DNA of 64,000 nucleotides from Pedobacter sp. JY14-1 (lineage in GTDB: Bacteria; Bacteroidota; Bacteroidia; Sphingobacteriales; Sphingobacteriaceae): assembly GCF_029269825.1 (NCBI RefSeq), contig NZ_JARJHU010000005.1, positions 372,001 to 436,000 of the forward strand. The letters run 5' to 3'. The notes beneath the pieces were generated by a model. That model searched no databases and was not told where the DNA came from. It saw only the letters and a program-made list of their open reading frames with translations. Each line of letters opens with the position of its first letter. Within the stretch, counting starts at the first letter, position 1. Below are positions 8,782 through 17,296 of this stretch, piece by piece. Position numbers and translations under genes: made by a program.

Positions 8782-9221
8782 GAGCTTTTACGTCTTCTGA
8801 TCAGATAATAGGTAAGCAAACCCAGCGCTACCGCGAAACTAAGGATAATCGCGGAATGAAGGCCCAGGGGCTGGGTAAAATAGCATAGGGTCAGACCTAA
8901 GCCGGCAGCGATAAGCACGCAGCTGTACTTCAGCGCAAGTTCTGCCAGATTGGTTTGCTTGGGAAGGATTTGGCTGATCACTTCCGGCGAAGCGCTGTGC
9001 TCGATAAGCGTGCGGAGCAGCCGATCATTGAGGAATAGCCGGACCAGGGTAAGTAAGAAGGAGCTTGCGATCCAGACGCACAGCAGGATAGCGATTGCAT
9101 TCATGGCAAAGAGCATCGTCTCTGCGTTGCCCATTCCTCCTACTTGCTTACTGTTGGCCAGTGCTGGGCTAAGCAGCATTGCGGCAGCCAGTTTGTATTT
9201 TATTTTTGCTGATGATTTCAT
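8778..9221 (-). CDS. Small polytopic membrane protein in ECF sigma operon
   Basis: A 147-residue protein with a basic start (MKSSAKIKYK) and hydrophobic segments at about residues 10-20, 30-55, 90-105 and 112-130, ending in a basic RRRKSS. No family is recognised. A longer reading from 9350 is possible, but it would overlap the anti-sigma gene by 109 bases. The ATG at 9221 gives a normal N-terminus and a 20-base gap, so it is preferred. The stop overlaps the next start by ATGA. Membrane location and operon position suggest a part in envelope signalling, which is inferred. Confidence 0.7.
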   Translation of the reverse strand: MKSSAKIKYKLAAAMLLSPALANSKQVGGMGNAETMLFAMNAIAILLCVWIASSFLLTLVRLFLNDRLLRTLIEHSASPEVISQILPKQTNLAELALKYSCVLIAAGLGLTLCYFTQPLGLHSAIILSFAVALGLLTYYLIRRRKSS

Positions 9222-9241
9222 GTCAATACGTTTATAGCAAA

Positions 9242-9721
9242 TCAGACCGTCAGGTTCCGACCCGGTTGCAAAAAAATTGTTTTTTGTTGGATGGCCTCGT
9301 GCATAGCCCGCTGGTACCGGACTACCAGAATGATCAATTGAGTAATACAAAGGGCAGCGGCAGGCAGGCTGAGCAGGTAAAGTTGCGCGGTCGGAATTGT
9401 TTTGGTCAGCCAGATGATGTTACCGGAGTAGCCTACCAGTGAAATACCCACAATGGCGATGCCTGCAACCGCAGCTGCAATGGCAATCCATGGCAGGGAT
9501 GCCTTTCTCGCCTGCAGGTCGGTCTGGGGTACCAACTCATTCAGATCGAAGTCAAATGCCGGTACCGGCATTTCCTTTAGTGCTGCGCTGATCAGCCGGT
9601 ATTCGGCTAACTGCGCCTGGCAAGCAGAGCAGGAGTCGAGGTGCAGCTGATCTTTGACCGAGATCTGCTTCGGTGCGTCGGCATATTGTTGAAACTGGGC
9701 TTCTGAGAGGTGGCTGTTCAT
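9242..9721 (-). CDS. Anti-sigma factor, zinc-finger type with membrane helices
   Basis: A 159-residue protein directly after the sigma gene, whose stop it overlaps by four bases (ATGA). The N-terminal cytoplasmic part has the ZAS-like H-x3-C-x2-C motif (HLDSCSAC, H27, C31, C34). Two hydrophobic segments follow (about residues 80-100 and 112-135). This is the usual layout of a membrane-bound anti-sigma factor that holds an ECF sigma factor until a signal arrives. The identity of the signal is unknown, but the downstream retropepsin-like protein may be involved. Confidence 0.82.
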   Translation of the reverse strand: MNSHLSEAQFQQYADAPKQISVKDQLHLDSCSACQAQLAEYRLISAALKEMPVPAFDFDLNELVPQTDLQARKASLPWIAIAAAVAGIAIVGISLVGYSGNIIWLTKTIPTAQLYLLSLPAAALCITQLIILVVRYQRAMHEAIQQKTIFLQPGRNLTV

Positions 9722-10317
9722 AATTCCTCCTTTTTTTGATATCGGATGAGTATTGTTTTGAGCTGCTGGCGTGCCCGGAACAGGTAGGACTTAATAGTAC
9801 CTTCGGGCAAGTCGGTGATTTTGGCGATTTCTTGCAGGGTCATTTCCTGCTGGTAATAAAGGCTGATCAGGGTCTGGTGGAGCGGCGAAAGCTGGCTGGT
9901 CGCTTTTTCAATAGTTTGCTTGAGCTCCCTTTCAAAGAGCCGGCGCTCCGTCTGGTTTTCCTGCTGCTGGGTCAGTGTAGCTGCCGGATCGTCATCTGTT
10001 TGTTCGAAAAAGCGTTCCATCAGGATGGGCCGCTTTTTGGCCAGGTGGTTCAGACAGGTGTTGTAGGCGATCTGGGCAATCCAGGTAGACAGTTTGCTTT
10101 GAAATTTAAAGCTTCGCAGGCCCTGGTGGACCTTTAAGTAAACATCCTGAGCGATGTCTTTGCGGTCATCGGCAACAGGTATCATGCGAAACAGCATCGA
10201 GGCAACCAGCTTTTCTGTACGGGCAATCAGCTGGCGAAAAGCATGGGGCTGCCCCGCAAGTATCGCCCTCACCAGTTGCTGATCCTGTATCCGCTGTATG
10301 TCGTTTTCTGTCTCCAA
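9718..10317 (-). CDS. RNA polymerase ECF sigma factor
   Basis: A 199-residue sigma-70 family ECF factor. Region 2 is seen at about residues 25-95 (DIAQDVYLKVHQGLRSFKF and LSTWIAQIAYNTCLNHL). Region 4 lies at about 140-190 (TLQEIAKITDLPEGTIKSYL then FRARQQLK, the DNA-binding helix-turn-helix). It is the first gene of a minus-strand operon with its anti-sigma factor and three further envelope proteins down to 7006, all with overlaps or short gaps. It probably controls its own operon, as such factors usually do; its promoter consensus cannot be read here. Confidence 0.92.
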   Translation of the reverse strand: METENDIQRIQDQQLVRAILAGQPHAFRQLIARTEKLVASMLFRMIPVADDRKDIAQDVYLKVHQGLRSFKFQSKLSTWIAQIAYNTCLNHLAKKRPILMERFFEQTDDDPAATLTQQQENQTERRLFERELKQTIEKATSQLSPLHQTLISLYYQQEMTLQEIAKITDLPEGTIKSYLFRARQQLKTILIRYQKKEEL

Positions 10318-10485
10318 TTGTTTGTTAGACCAGCAGATTACCTGCCGGTTGCAAATATTTCAATTTAAATTAAATGCAGCAATTTGATCTGCCACCTCAT
10401 TGAGCAACCGCAAGTCAGGTTTTAACAAAACCTGTAAACCGCAAACTTATCGCAATCCAGAGATGTTTAATGGAAAAACCGATAC

Positions 10486-10944
10486 ATGCCTAAACTGCGC
10501 ATTCAATCATCAAAGTACTATCAGGCTGGCCTTGAATCGGAAAAGCTTGGCGACTTTGAACAGGCCCTGAAACTTCATCAAAAAGCAGTCAAATCTGACA
10601 CGATGAATGATCTTGCCTGGAGCCGGTCAATGATACTGCTGCGCAAACTCAAAAGAAGCGATGAGGAAGTTCAGACAATAAAAAGTGCAATCGCCGCATA
10701 CACCAAAGCCCTGCATGAAACTCAGCAGAAATGGGCGAAAGAACACAAGGAAAAAATCACGACCAGTAAAGCATTGGCCGAGATGCTTGGAATGATCGGT
10801 AAGAACGGACTGCCGGAAATCGCCAGTGAACCACTGCAGCGCTGGGAAACAAGACTTCACTTGCTCAGCCACCGCATTAAAAACGCAAAGGCAAAAGCAG
10901 CAAAAAAGTCCAAGCCAGCGGCTAAAAAAGGAAAAGACGTGTAG
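10486..10944 (+). CDS. TPR-like protein with lysine/alanine-rich tail
   Basis: A 152-residue cytoplasmic protein. Residues 8-45 look like a tetratricopeptide unit (YYQAGLESEKLGDFEQALKL then HQKAVKSD), followed by a helical, charged region. The last 25 residues are a basic tail rich in Lys and Ala (KAKAAKKSKPAAKKGK), as in nucleic-acid-binding proteins. It is divergent from the sigma operon across a 168-base gap. No specific function is recognised; adaptor or nucleoid-associated roles are guesses. Confidence 0.65.
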   Translation: MPKLRIQSSKYYQAGLESEKLGDFEQALKLHQKAVKSDTMNDLAWSRSMILLRKLKRSDEEVQTIKSAIAAYTKALHETQQKWAKEHKEKITTSKALAEMLGMIGKNGLPEIASEPLQRWETRLHLLSHRIKNAKAKAAKKSKPAAKKGKDV

Positions 10945-11032
10945 TTGCTTTGGCCAAGAACCAGACTAGAGCTTAAAAATCAAGCGTATCCGCAATAAAT
11001 ATTATTTCAATTTGCAATACAGTTAGCTCAGA

Positions 11033-11332
11033 TTATTCACGCGCCTCCAGTCCACTGAATCCAATATCGCCGTCGGCGTCCAGCCAGATATCAAAAGAAA
11101 CATCAAAATCCACATCAATTCTTCTTGGCGACAAAAAAGTGTTCTCATCGTGACTTAAAACCGGCTTTAACTGATGGGCGGCATCCAGCAACGCATCGAC
11201 GACGGTTTCAGCCACCCTTGGCGCCGCATGCAGGAAGAACAGATTCAAGAAATACCATTCCACGGCCAGCTCATTAAGCTCATGATCGTCCTGGGACGCA
11301 GCATAATTTTTAAATGTCTTTCTCATAGTCAA
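11033..11332 (-). CDS. Small acidic hypothetical protein
   Basis: A 99-residue soluble protein, helical in its first 60 residues (ELAVEWYFLNLFFLHAAPRV) and acidic and strand-like at the end (DVDFDVSFDIWLDADGDIGF). No family is recognised. It lies in line with two other small minus-strand genes (11344 and 11624) separated by 11 and 37 bases, so the three probably form one operon of small proteins. Confidence 0.55.
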   Translation of the reverse strand: MTMRKTFKNYAASQDDHELNELAVEWYFLNLFFLHAAPRVAETVVDALLDAAHQLKPVLSHDENTFLSPRRIDVDFDVSFDIWLDADGDIGFSGLEARE

Positions 11333-11343
11333 GCCATGTCAAT

Positions 11344-11586
11344 TTAATGTGCCGGTTTAGGCGTCCACTGCTCATGGACCTGGATGACCTGGCGGATACT
11401 GTCCAACAATGGTAAATCCAGCTTGCAGTGCTCCGCTTTACAGCTGGAGTGGTCATCTTGATCCAAGGATAACGTGCCGACATATGCGCCCTGGTCATAT
11501 AGCTCGTACCGCTGGTCCCCTAAAGGTTTGACATCAAAAAAAACACCTTTGCCGTCATTGGCGGCTTCTATCCTGAATTGCTCCAT
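11344..11586 (-). CDS. Small hypothetical protein
   Basis: An 80-residue protein with a strand-rich N-terminus (FDVKPLGDQRYELYDQGAYV) and two close cysteines in SSCKAEHCKL. No family is recognised. It sits between two other small same-strand genes with short gaps. An out-of-phase frame overlaps it but has poor codon use, so this reading is preferred. Confidence 0.55.
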   Translation of the reverse strand: MEQFRIEAANDGKGVFFDVKPLGDQRYELYDQGAYVGTLSLDQDDHSSCKAEHCKLDLPLLDSIRQVIQVHEQWTPKPAH

Positions 11587-11623
11587 AACTATACCTTATA
11601 TGCTAATTGCCTGCTCCCATCAA

Positions 11624-11833
11624 TTATTCTGTATCCTCATTGCCAGACGCATTGCCTGCCAGGTCTCCGGAAATTTCATCGTCCTGGTCATCCGGATCTG
11701 TATTGCCAGTTTCCGATTCATTCTGTATGCCCTGTTGGCTTTTGGACTCGTCCGAACCCAGCTCTGTGTAATTCGCCTTTTGGTTTTCGTTCTGACCGCG
11801 CGTTTCCATTTGTTGATGCTGTGAAACTTCCAT
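11624..11833 (-). CDS. Very acidic, disordered small protein
   Basis: A 69-residue protein made almost only of Glu, Asp, Gln, Asn, Ser and Gly, without hydrophobic segments, so probably unstructured. It heads the run of three small minus-strand genes. Such low-complexity sequences can be spurious, but the frame is complete, shares strand and spacing with its neighbours, and the opposite-strand frames are less likely. No function can be proposed. Confidence 0.4.
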   Translation of the reverse strand: MEVSQHQQMETRGQNENQKANYTELGSDESKSQQGIQNESETGNTDPDDQDDEISGDLAGNASGNEDTE

Positions 11834-11860
11834 ATCTGTATAGTTTTTGATAAGGCATGA

Positions 11861-12351
11861 TTACCTTATTGTTGTGATTAACAATAGGCAGTAGCCTTTG
11901 TTTCGCTTAGAATATCTGATCTTACAATAGGGAATCTCCTGCAAACAAAAATCAAGCAGCTTCCCCACCATCTCCCGCTTCATATTATTCTTATAGCGCA
12001 CATTCCGCTGGTCGGTTTGCCTATACTTTACCTGCTGAATATCCGGTTTCCAAAGTACATCTTCGGTCTTAGAATGCCATAGTACAAGGGCTTCCATCCG
12101 TCGAGCCAGGCTTCGTAATAAATGACCGGCGCAAAAATGACATTTACCTCATAACCCACCTCCCGGAATTCATTCATCACCGCGATGCGGTCACTCACGG
12201 GCGACGTCGTTACGTCTACCAGTTTACTCATTTCATGGGGCATCAAATTGAAAAGGATCCTCGTATGCCCCTTGGGTTTATCACTCAACATTTCGCGGTT
12301 CACAAACTTGCCGATTGTATTGGTATTACGTTTTTTATTTGCTAAGTCGCT
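11861..12351 (-). pseudogene. Remnant of spore-photolyase-like radical SAM protein
   Basis: Two overlapping frames on the minus strand carry pieces of one family. The upstream piece (about 12340 to 12090) reads NTIGKFVNREML, then RILFNLMPHEMSKLVDVTTS and VSDRIAVMNEFREVGYEV, VIYYEAWLDGW. The downstream piece (about 12095 to 11861) reads LWHSKTEDVLWKPDIQQVKY and NVRYKN. These are the middle and C-terminal parts of the SplB-like (spore photoproduct lyase) family found widely in Bacteroidota. The N-terminal half with the radical SAM cysteines is gone, and roughly 100 residues between the two pieces were deleted out of phase. It cannot be functional. Confidence 0.72.
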
Positions 12352-13612
12352 TAACGATTTCAAGCCATCTCGGATCGTCGTAAAGTACTTTAAAAGAGGA
12401 TTGCTTTTCCAATTGCTTCTTGTTTAAACTTCCTCTGAGAGATAGTAAATCTAAAAAATCCAACGCTATGCTTTTGTATTTTTTATCTGCGTTTTTCGAG
12501 GCAATTTTTGCAAAAATAATCGCTGCTTCGAAATTATCGGCATCACTCATACCTCCCAAAAAACTAGAGGCATTGTTATAAAAATCATAGCTTTTCTGAA
12601 ATTCGTTTTTTGTATAATAAAATTTTGCACTGTCTATAAGTAAACGCACTTGCATCTCGTAATCAGCATCTTTACTCTGGGATTGTTCAAGGCTTACAGG
12701 ATGATAATCAAATCCATAAGTTAGTGCGTAGATTTTTAAAGGTTGTAATCCGATTTTTTGTCTTCGCTTATCGGCCAAATACTCCTTTAATATAGTTCTA
12801 AACGCAGAAGCTGTGCCATTGCCAGACCATTCCACTTGTGTACCATATAGCTGCTTGTAATTCAGATTGCACTGAACCCTGTCGTAAAGAAAAGCATAGT
12901 TTTCCATATTGATTTCCTTTGTCTCTTTAAGCTTTTCCATAGCTTTAAGGGCTGTTTGCTGAAATAGGACATCTTGGTCGGCGTGTTGAACAATAAGCCA
13001 TAAATTGTTCTGCCCATCTTTTCCTATCTGTGATATTTTGAGCCATCCGTATTGCTTGATAATTTCCTTTACACGGCTCATATTGCTGAAATCTGATTTC
13101 ATGATGTGTCTATCAATGGTTTCCCTTGCACTATCGCTCTTCGCCTGAATTTTCTGATATCTAAGCTTTTGATCATTCAATGTCATTAAATTAATTTCCC
13201 TACGCAATGCAGACAATTGCAAAGTCTTCACATAACTGCTTTCTGCCGATGAAGCGCTATCTTTAATCAGCTTCCATTTTTCAGGGTAAGCATTTCTTAT
13301 AAAGTCAAAATACGGGTCGAGTGATAGCCAATCTGCTTCAGTCCATCCATTTTCTATTGAAAGTTGAAGGTATTGGAAAGCTTTGTTTGCATTGCTATCT
13401 AACGAATACATACCTGCCACTTTATAAGCCGTTAATGCATCAGGTGCTTTTATTTTAAATGCCTGTTCATAATTGGCAATTGCACTTTTATAATTTTTTT
13501 GAAGATGCAATAATCCAGCTTTGGCTATCAAGATCTGATAGATGCTGTCTGATTGTGCGTATGAAGCAGTCAAAAAAAAACAAGAAAAACAAATAATTAA
13601 GATTGACTTCAT
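12335..13612 (-). CDS. Secreted DUF6624-like protein with TPR-like N-terminus
   Basis: A 425-residue protein starting MKSILIICFSCFFLTASYAQ, a clear signal peptide, so the ATG at 13612 is chosen over an earlier one at 13690. Residues 30-90 look like a tetratricopeptide unit (KNYKSAIANYEQAFKI). The middle has the DUF6624 pattern: a YGW motif, NLWLIVQHAD, YAFLYDRVQ and QLYGTQ. The end (YDDPRWLEIVKRL) is a common closing motif of such Bacteroidota proteins. Its 3' end touches the photolyase remnant. Function is unknown; it is probably periplasmic. Confidence 0.75.
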   Translation of the reverse strand: MKSILIICFSCFFLTASYAQSDSIYQILIAKAGLLHLQKNYKSAIANYEQAFKIKAPDALTAYKVAGMYSLDSNANKAFQYLQLSIENGWTEADWLSLDPYFDFIRNAYPEKWKLIKDSASSAESSYVKTLQLSALRREINLMTLNDQKLRYQKIQAKSDSARETIDRHIMKSDFSNMSRVKEIIKQYGWLKISQIGKDGQNNLWLIVQHADQDVLFQQTALKAMEKLKETKEINMENYAFLYDRVQCNLNYKQLYGTQVEWSGNGTASAFRTILKEYLADKRRQKIGLQPLKIYALTYGFDYHPVSLEQSQSKDADYEMQVRLLIDSAKFYYTKNEFQKSYDFYNNASSFLGGMSDADNFEAAIIFAKIASKNADKKYKSIALDFLDLLSLRGSLNKKQLEKQSSFKVLYDDPRWLEIVKRLSK

Positions 13613-13812
13613 CGAACATGTCTTATTAATCAGAGTTCGATAAGAATTTAGATTTAGAGCTGTAATCATGATCGTATATAAGTAAATCAACTATTTAATC
13701 AACTAAGTTTAATCCAGTAAGCTTTCAGATTAGGGGATGATCATCGGGTCTATTACATTACTATTTCCTTATCGGTTCCATGTGAGATCGCATCCATGTC
13801 CTTTTATAAACC

Positions 13813-15360
13813 TTATTTGCCAGCTATCAATTCCTCCAGTATCTTCTTGCCCGGCAAATTTTCCGGAAACATCTCTACCGACTTTCGGTACATATCAATT
13901 GCGTCCTCTCGCCTCCCGCTTTGCAGCAAAGCTTTACCATAGCTATCATACGTATTCCAGCTTTGCGGGAATAGCAAGGTACATAACTTTAGCGTTTCCA
14001 AAGCGGCTTGATTATGCCGGTCAGACAAGAGTTCCAAACCCAATTCATTTAACTCCCGCTCATCGGTGAAATAATGAGCCGTATCAGCCTTATGCATATT
14101 AAAAAACGTTGCCGCAGCATCTGCGCCGTCTTTCAGCAATATCCGCACGTAGGGGAGAAATAGCGATTGAGGGCGTGGCGGTTCGGGAGGAAAAAATTCA
14201 GTCCCATAAATTATATTGAATGTCTGCTTACACGCATCTCCAAACCCCGTGCTCTCCGCATTATCCAGCAAGATCAGTGTCTTACCGCTCTTCAGATCAT
14301 GACAGAAAAAAGTGAAAAAACCAGGTTCGCGCCCGGTATGCATCACTATTTTACCCAACCCACTGACCGGCAGGAACCAGCCCAAACCATAAGCCGCAGG
14401 GCCGAATTCACCGTCCGGCATCGCCGGATTGCCATCGGTCAACCGGTAAGGGGTAAACGCCTCATCCAGCAGTTTCTTACCTAAAAGCCGATGTTTATCC
14501 AGTGCTAACACAAACTTCAACAGATCAGGCGTCGTGCTCACGATATTTGTCGGACCATACAAGCCACGCATATTATAGCTCCAGCGCCTTACTTTTCCGC
14601 TCAGTTCAATATTTTGCAGGTCACCCAGATAGTGATGGCGCACCAAGTAACCCGACACCCGGTTAGGATCATTCTGACGGCTCCCCAACAGATAACTGTC
14701 CTTCATGCCAGCGGGCGCAAAAATATGCCTAGCCAGGTAAATTGCAAAAGGCTCGCCGCTTACTTTCTCTACCACCAGCGCCAGCAGCGCAAAACCAATA
14801 TTGTTATAGCGCCATTGACTCCCAGGGGCAAAGGCCAGCGGCCTGTTCCATTTGATCAGGGCCGGAACAATGTCCTGGTTGCTGACCCTCAAAGCAGTAT
14901 CTGCATCTATCTTCGGAAAGAACAATTCCTCCTTGTCCGGCAAGCCCGATGTATGACTCAGCAAATGCCGGATGGTCAGCGTAAGGAATGGGAAATCAGG
15001 AAGAAACCGCTGCACCGAATCATCCAGAGATAGTCTGCCTTTCTCCACTAACTGCAAGATTGCCAATGATGTGAAAGTTTTGGAAACTGATCCAATCTGA
15101 AAGGCCGAGCCTAATGTGTTCGTCTTGTGGGTATCTATTTGCGCAAAGCCTACCGAACGCCGATAAACAACGCGATCACCCTGTGCTACCAGGATGTTTC
15201 CATTGAAATGCTTTGCGGTATCCAATGTGGTAAACAAACTATCCAGCCGCTGAACCGTTTGCCCATACAACGAAAAATTAATCCATAAAAAACAGGCGAC
15301 CAGCGCCAACTTTAATAATCTCATAAACCTCAAAAATAAAAACATCGGCGGATGCGACAA
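13813..15360 (-). CDS. Secreted serine hydrolase (beta-lactamase fold) with C-terminal TPR
   Basis: A 515-residue protein. A hydrophobic signal segment runs from about 14 to 33; the true start may be an internal Met at 6 or 13. Class C beta-lactamase motifs are S91-V-S-K94, Y185-N-N187 and H341-T-G343. After residue 420 comes a helical extension with a tetratricopeptide-like unit (SYGKALLQSGRREDAIDMYR). This combination is common in Bacteroidota hydrolases whose substrates are unknown. It is followed in the genome by another member of the same fold (15405), same strand, with 44 bases between, so they may be co-transcribed. Confidence 0.87.
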   Translation of the reverse strand: MSHPPMFLFLRFMRLLKLALVACFLWINFSLYGQTVQRLDSLFTTLDTAKHFNGNILVAQGDRVVYRRSVGFAQIDTHKTNTLGSAFQIGSVSKTFTSLAILQLVEKGRLSLDDSVQRFLPDFPFLTLTIRHLLSHTSGLPDKEELFFPKIDADTALRVSNQDIVPALIKWNRPLAFAPGSQWRYNNIGFALLALVVEKVSGEPFAIYLARHIFAPAGMKDSYLLGSRQNDPNRVSGYLVRHHYLGDLQNIELSGKVRRWSYNMRGLYGPTNIVSTTPDLLKFVLALDKHRLLGKKLLDEAFTPYRLTDGNPAMPDGEFGPAAYGLGWFLPVSGLGKIVMHTGREPGFFTFFCHDLKSGKTLILLDNAESTGFGDACKQTFNIIYGTEFFPPEPPRPQSLFLPYVRILLKDGADAAATFFNMHKADTAHYFTDERELNELGLELLSDRHNQAALETLKLCTLLFPQSWNTYDSYGKALLQSGRREDAIDMYRKSVEMFPENLPGKKILEELIAGK

Positions 15361-15404
15361 CTATCTCTTAAAACTCTGCTGGATGCTGTCTTACCAAATT
15401 TCGA

Positions 15405-16583
15405 CTAATTGTTTTCGTGCTGCTGAGCAGCAATACTTATTAATTTGCGGCTGATCGCTTCAACCGGTATATGGGCGTTCACTGAAACGGCTAGAAAAAT
15501 TTTGGTCTTTACATCAAAGATCAGCAAAGCGCGATAAGTTTCCGTGCCTCCTGTATGACCGATCCATTGGTCTTGCTGTCCATTAATACCCTCAAAGTCG
15601 GTTACCATAATTCCTTGCCCATAAAATATTCCTTTATCGGGCATCGGGTACAAGTTCTGCAATCGGGCAGCAACGGTTGTTTTGGGAATGATAGACCCGT
15701 TCAGCAGAGCAAATAAAAATACAGCCATGTCTTTGGCATTGGCTGCGATATCGCCTGTTCCCAGCGGTACCGAATAGTCTTCATTTACCGGTAATCCGTC
15801 GGCGGTATGACCTTTTGCGAGGTTAGCAGGCATTTTAGCCTGCGTTAGTACTTTTAGCGAAGATAGATGCAGTGGCACAGCAAAACGTTGCGCTACAGCC
15901 TCAGCATAGCTGCGTTTATCCACTTGTTGAATAATCATTGCCAACAGCAGATAACCGGTATTGCTATAGGACCAGTATTTTCCCGGAGGGAATAAATTCT
16001 TCTGCTGTAAAGCAATATCGATCAGATCCTCAGCAGTATAATGTTTTTCTCTTTTGAAGATGGTAGTGTCTGTATTAAAACTGGCCAGCCCACTGGTATG
16101 ATGCAGCAACTGACCAATGCTGATCTCCCGGGCGTGTTCAAACTGTGGGAACCATTTCGCAAGTTTATCGTCGTAGCTTAATTTAGAGTCCTGTACTAAC
16201 TCGTCAATGATTGTAGCCGTGATCATCTTGGTCACACTCGCCCAATAGAAAACACTCGTGCTGTCCGCTTTTTGCTTGTTCGAATTTGACAGAAAACCGG
16301 TCGTATTTTGCCAGAGCCCTTTGCCGGGGATCAACATCGCTGCTGTAATACCTGGCATCTTCGTAACAGGAAACAACCGATGGATGGCGGCATCCAGTGA
16401 ATCTTGCAGTGGACCAGATAGTGGTTGAGTGATCTTATAATCCGCTGAAGCGAAAGAGATCGCCTCTGCAGGAATAGATTCGTGTTTATTAAATGCTTGG
16501 GCATGCAGGTCATTTTTACTGCAGCCGGAAGTGATCAGGACCAAAACCAATGGCCAAAGCAATGCTATTTTTGTATAATGCAT
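15405..16583 (-). CDS. Serine hydrolase lipoprotein, beta-lactamase fold
   Basis: A 392-residue protein beginning with a lipoprotein signal (LVLITSGC, lipid-bearing Cys21). The catalytic motifs are S116-V-T-K119, a Y-S-N in KYWSYSNTGYL, and H-T-G-G in WIGHTGGTE. It has no extra C-terminal domain. It is likely anchored to a membrane facing the periplasm and acts on an ester or peptide substrate that cannot be named. It lies upstream of the 13813 gene on the same strand. An AraC-type remnant precedes it. Confidence 0.87.
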   Translation of the reverse strand: MHYTKIALLWPLVLVLITSGCSKNDLHAQAFNKHESIPAEAISFASADYKITQPLSGPLQDSLDAAIHRLFPVTKMPGITAAMLIPGKGLWQNTTGFLSNSNKQKADSTSVFYWASVTKMITATIIDELVQDSKLSYDDKLAKWFPQFEHAREISIGQLLHHTSGLASFNTDTTIFKREKHYTAEDLIDIALQQKNLFPPGKYWSYSNTGYLLLAMIIQQVDKRSYAEAVAQRFAVPLHLSSLKVLTQAKMPANLAKGHTADGLPVNEDYSVPLGTGDIAANAKDMAVFLFALLNGSIIPKTTVAARLQNLYPMPDKGIFYGQGIMVTDFEGINGQQDQWIGHTGGTETYRALLIFDVKTKIFLAVSVNAHIPVEAISRKLISIAAQQHENN

Positions 16584-16640
16584 GTATTTTTGTTGGTAAA
16601 ATTAAGAACAGTCTTATTGAAAAAATAGAATAATATTAGC

Positions 16641-17162
16641 CTAGAGTTTGCGAAAATGGCTAGGCAAAAATCCGGTAAACTGCTTAAAGTTACGGATAAA
16701 ATGGCTTTGGTCGGCAAAGCCGCACCGGAATGCGATGGCAGATAACGGTATGCCCTTAATTCCTATTCCATTCATCCGGCAAAAGTTCCCCGAGTTTTTT
16801 GGCCCACAATGGCGTTTTGCCGGCATAGGTATCTCCTGCCCCACTGAGCAGGTCCAGCACTGACATCATGATCTGGGTACCAGACGAAGGACAACCGCTG
16901 CGTACCTCGTTGAAGATACGCAGCATGTTTAATTTAAAATTCGCCACATTCAGTGTGCTCAGGTCAAAAGACTTTAAAAAATATTCTGGGATCTCAAGAT
17001 TAATATTTCTGCAGAAAGGTGCACCAGGAAGTGTCCGGTGCCACTCACCCGGAGCAAAACATGCGATATCGCCGGGCTTTCGTTCAAAACTACCATTTTT
17101 CCTGCTTTCCACATTTCCACCATCCAGTATAAAACTGATAACCGCATTCTCATGGGCCCCAT
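16641..17162 (-). pseudogene. Broken AraC family regulator
   Basis: Pieces of one AraC regulator lie in different frames. The sensor part reads HENAVISFILDGGNV then ERKPGDIACFAPGEWHR from about 17160 to 16760. The end reads IPLSAIAFRCGFADQSHFIR then NFKQFTGFLPSHFRKL, the second HTH and its closing motif, down to the stop at 16641. The first HTH is missing, and the frame changes near 16760, so an internal out-of-phase deletion is likely. It is a pseudogene that may once have controlled the hydrolase gene downstream. Confidence 0.7.
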
Positions 17163-17296
17163 GACATATTGGTCGAAATCCTTAAGAACATCTACTTCGA
17201 ACCCAAACAGATTGAATTTTTAAAATCCGCAGTGCGGACGATGCTCGAAGGGCTCGTCAAAATCAACTATGAAACTTCCTGTTTGACATCGGGTTG

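Noticed and set aside
8778..9350. Longer start for the membrane protein in the sigma operon
   Set aside because: The extra 43 residues overlap the anti-sigma gene and are atypical; the ATG at 9221 gives a normal membrane-protein start.
17161..17292. Plus-strand frame reading ILKNIYFEPKQIEFLKSAVR, ending in a stop
   Set aside because: It looks protein-like but has no start, is only about 44 codons and matches no family I know; it may be a scrap, yet cannot be supported.
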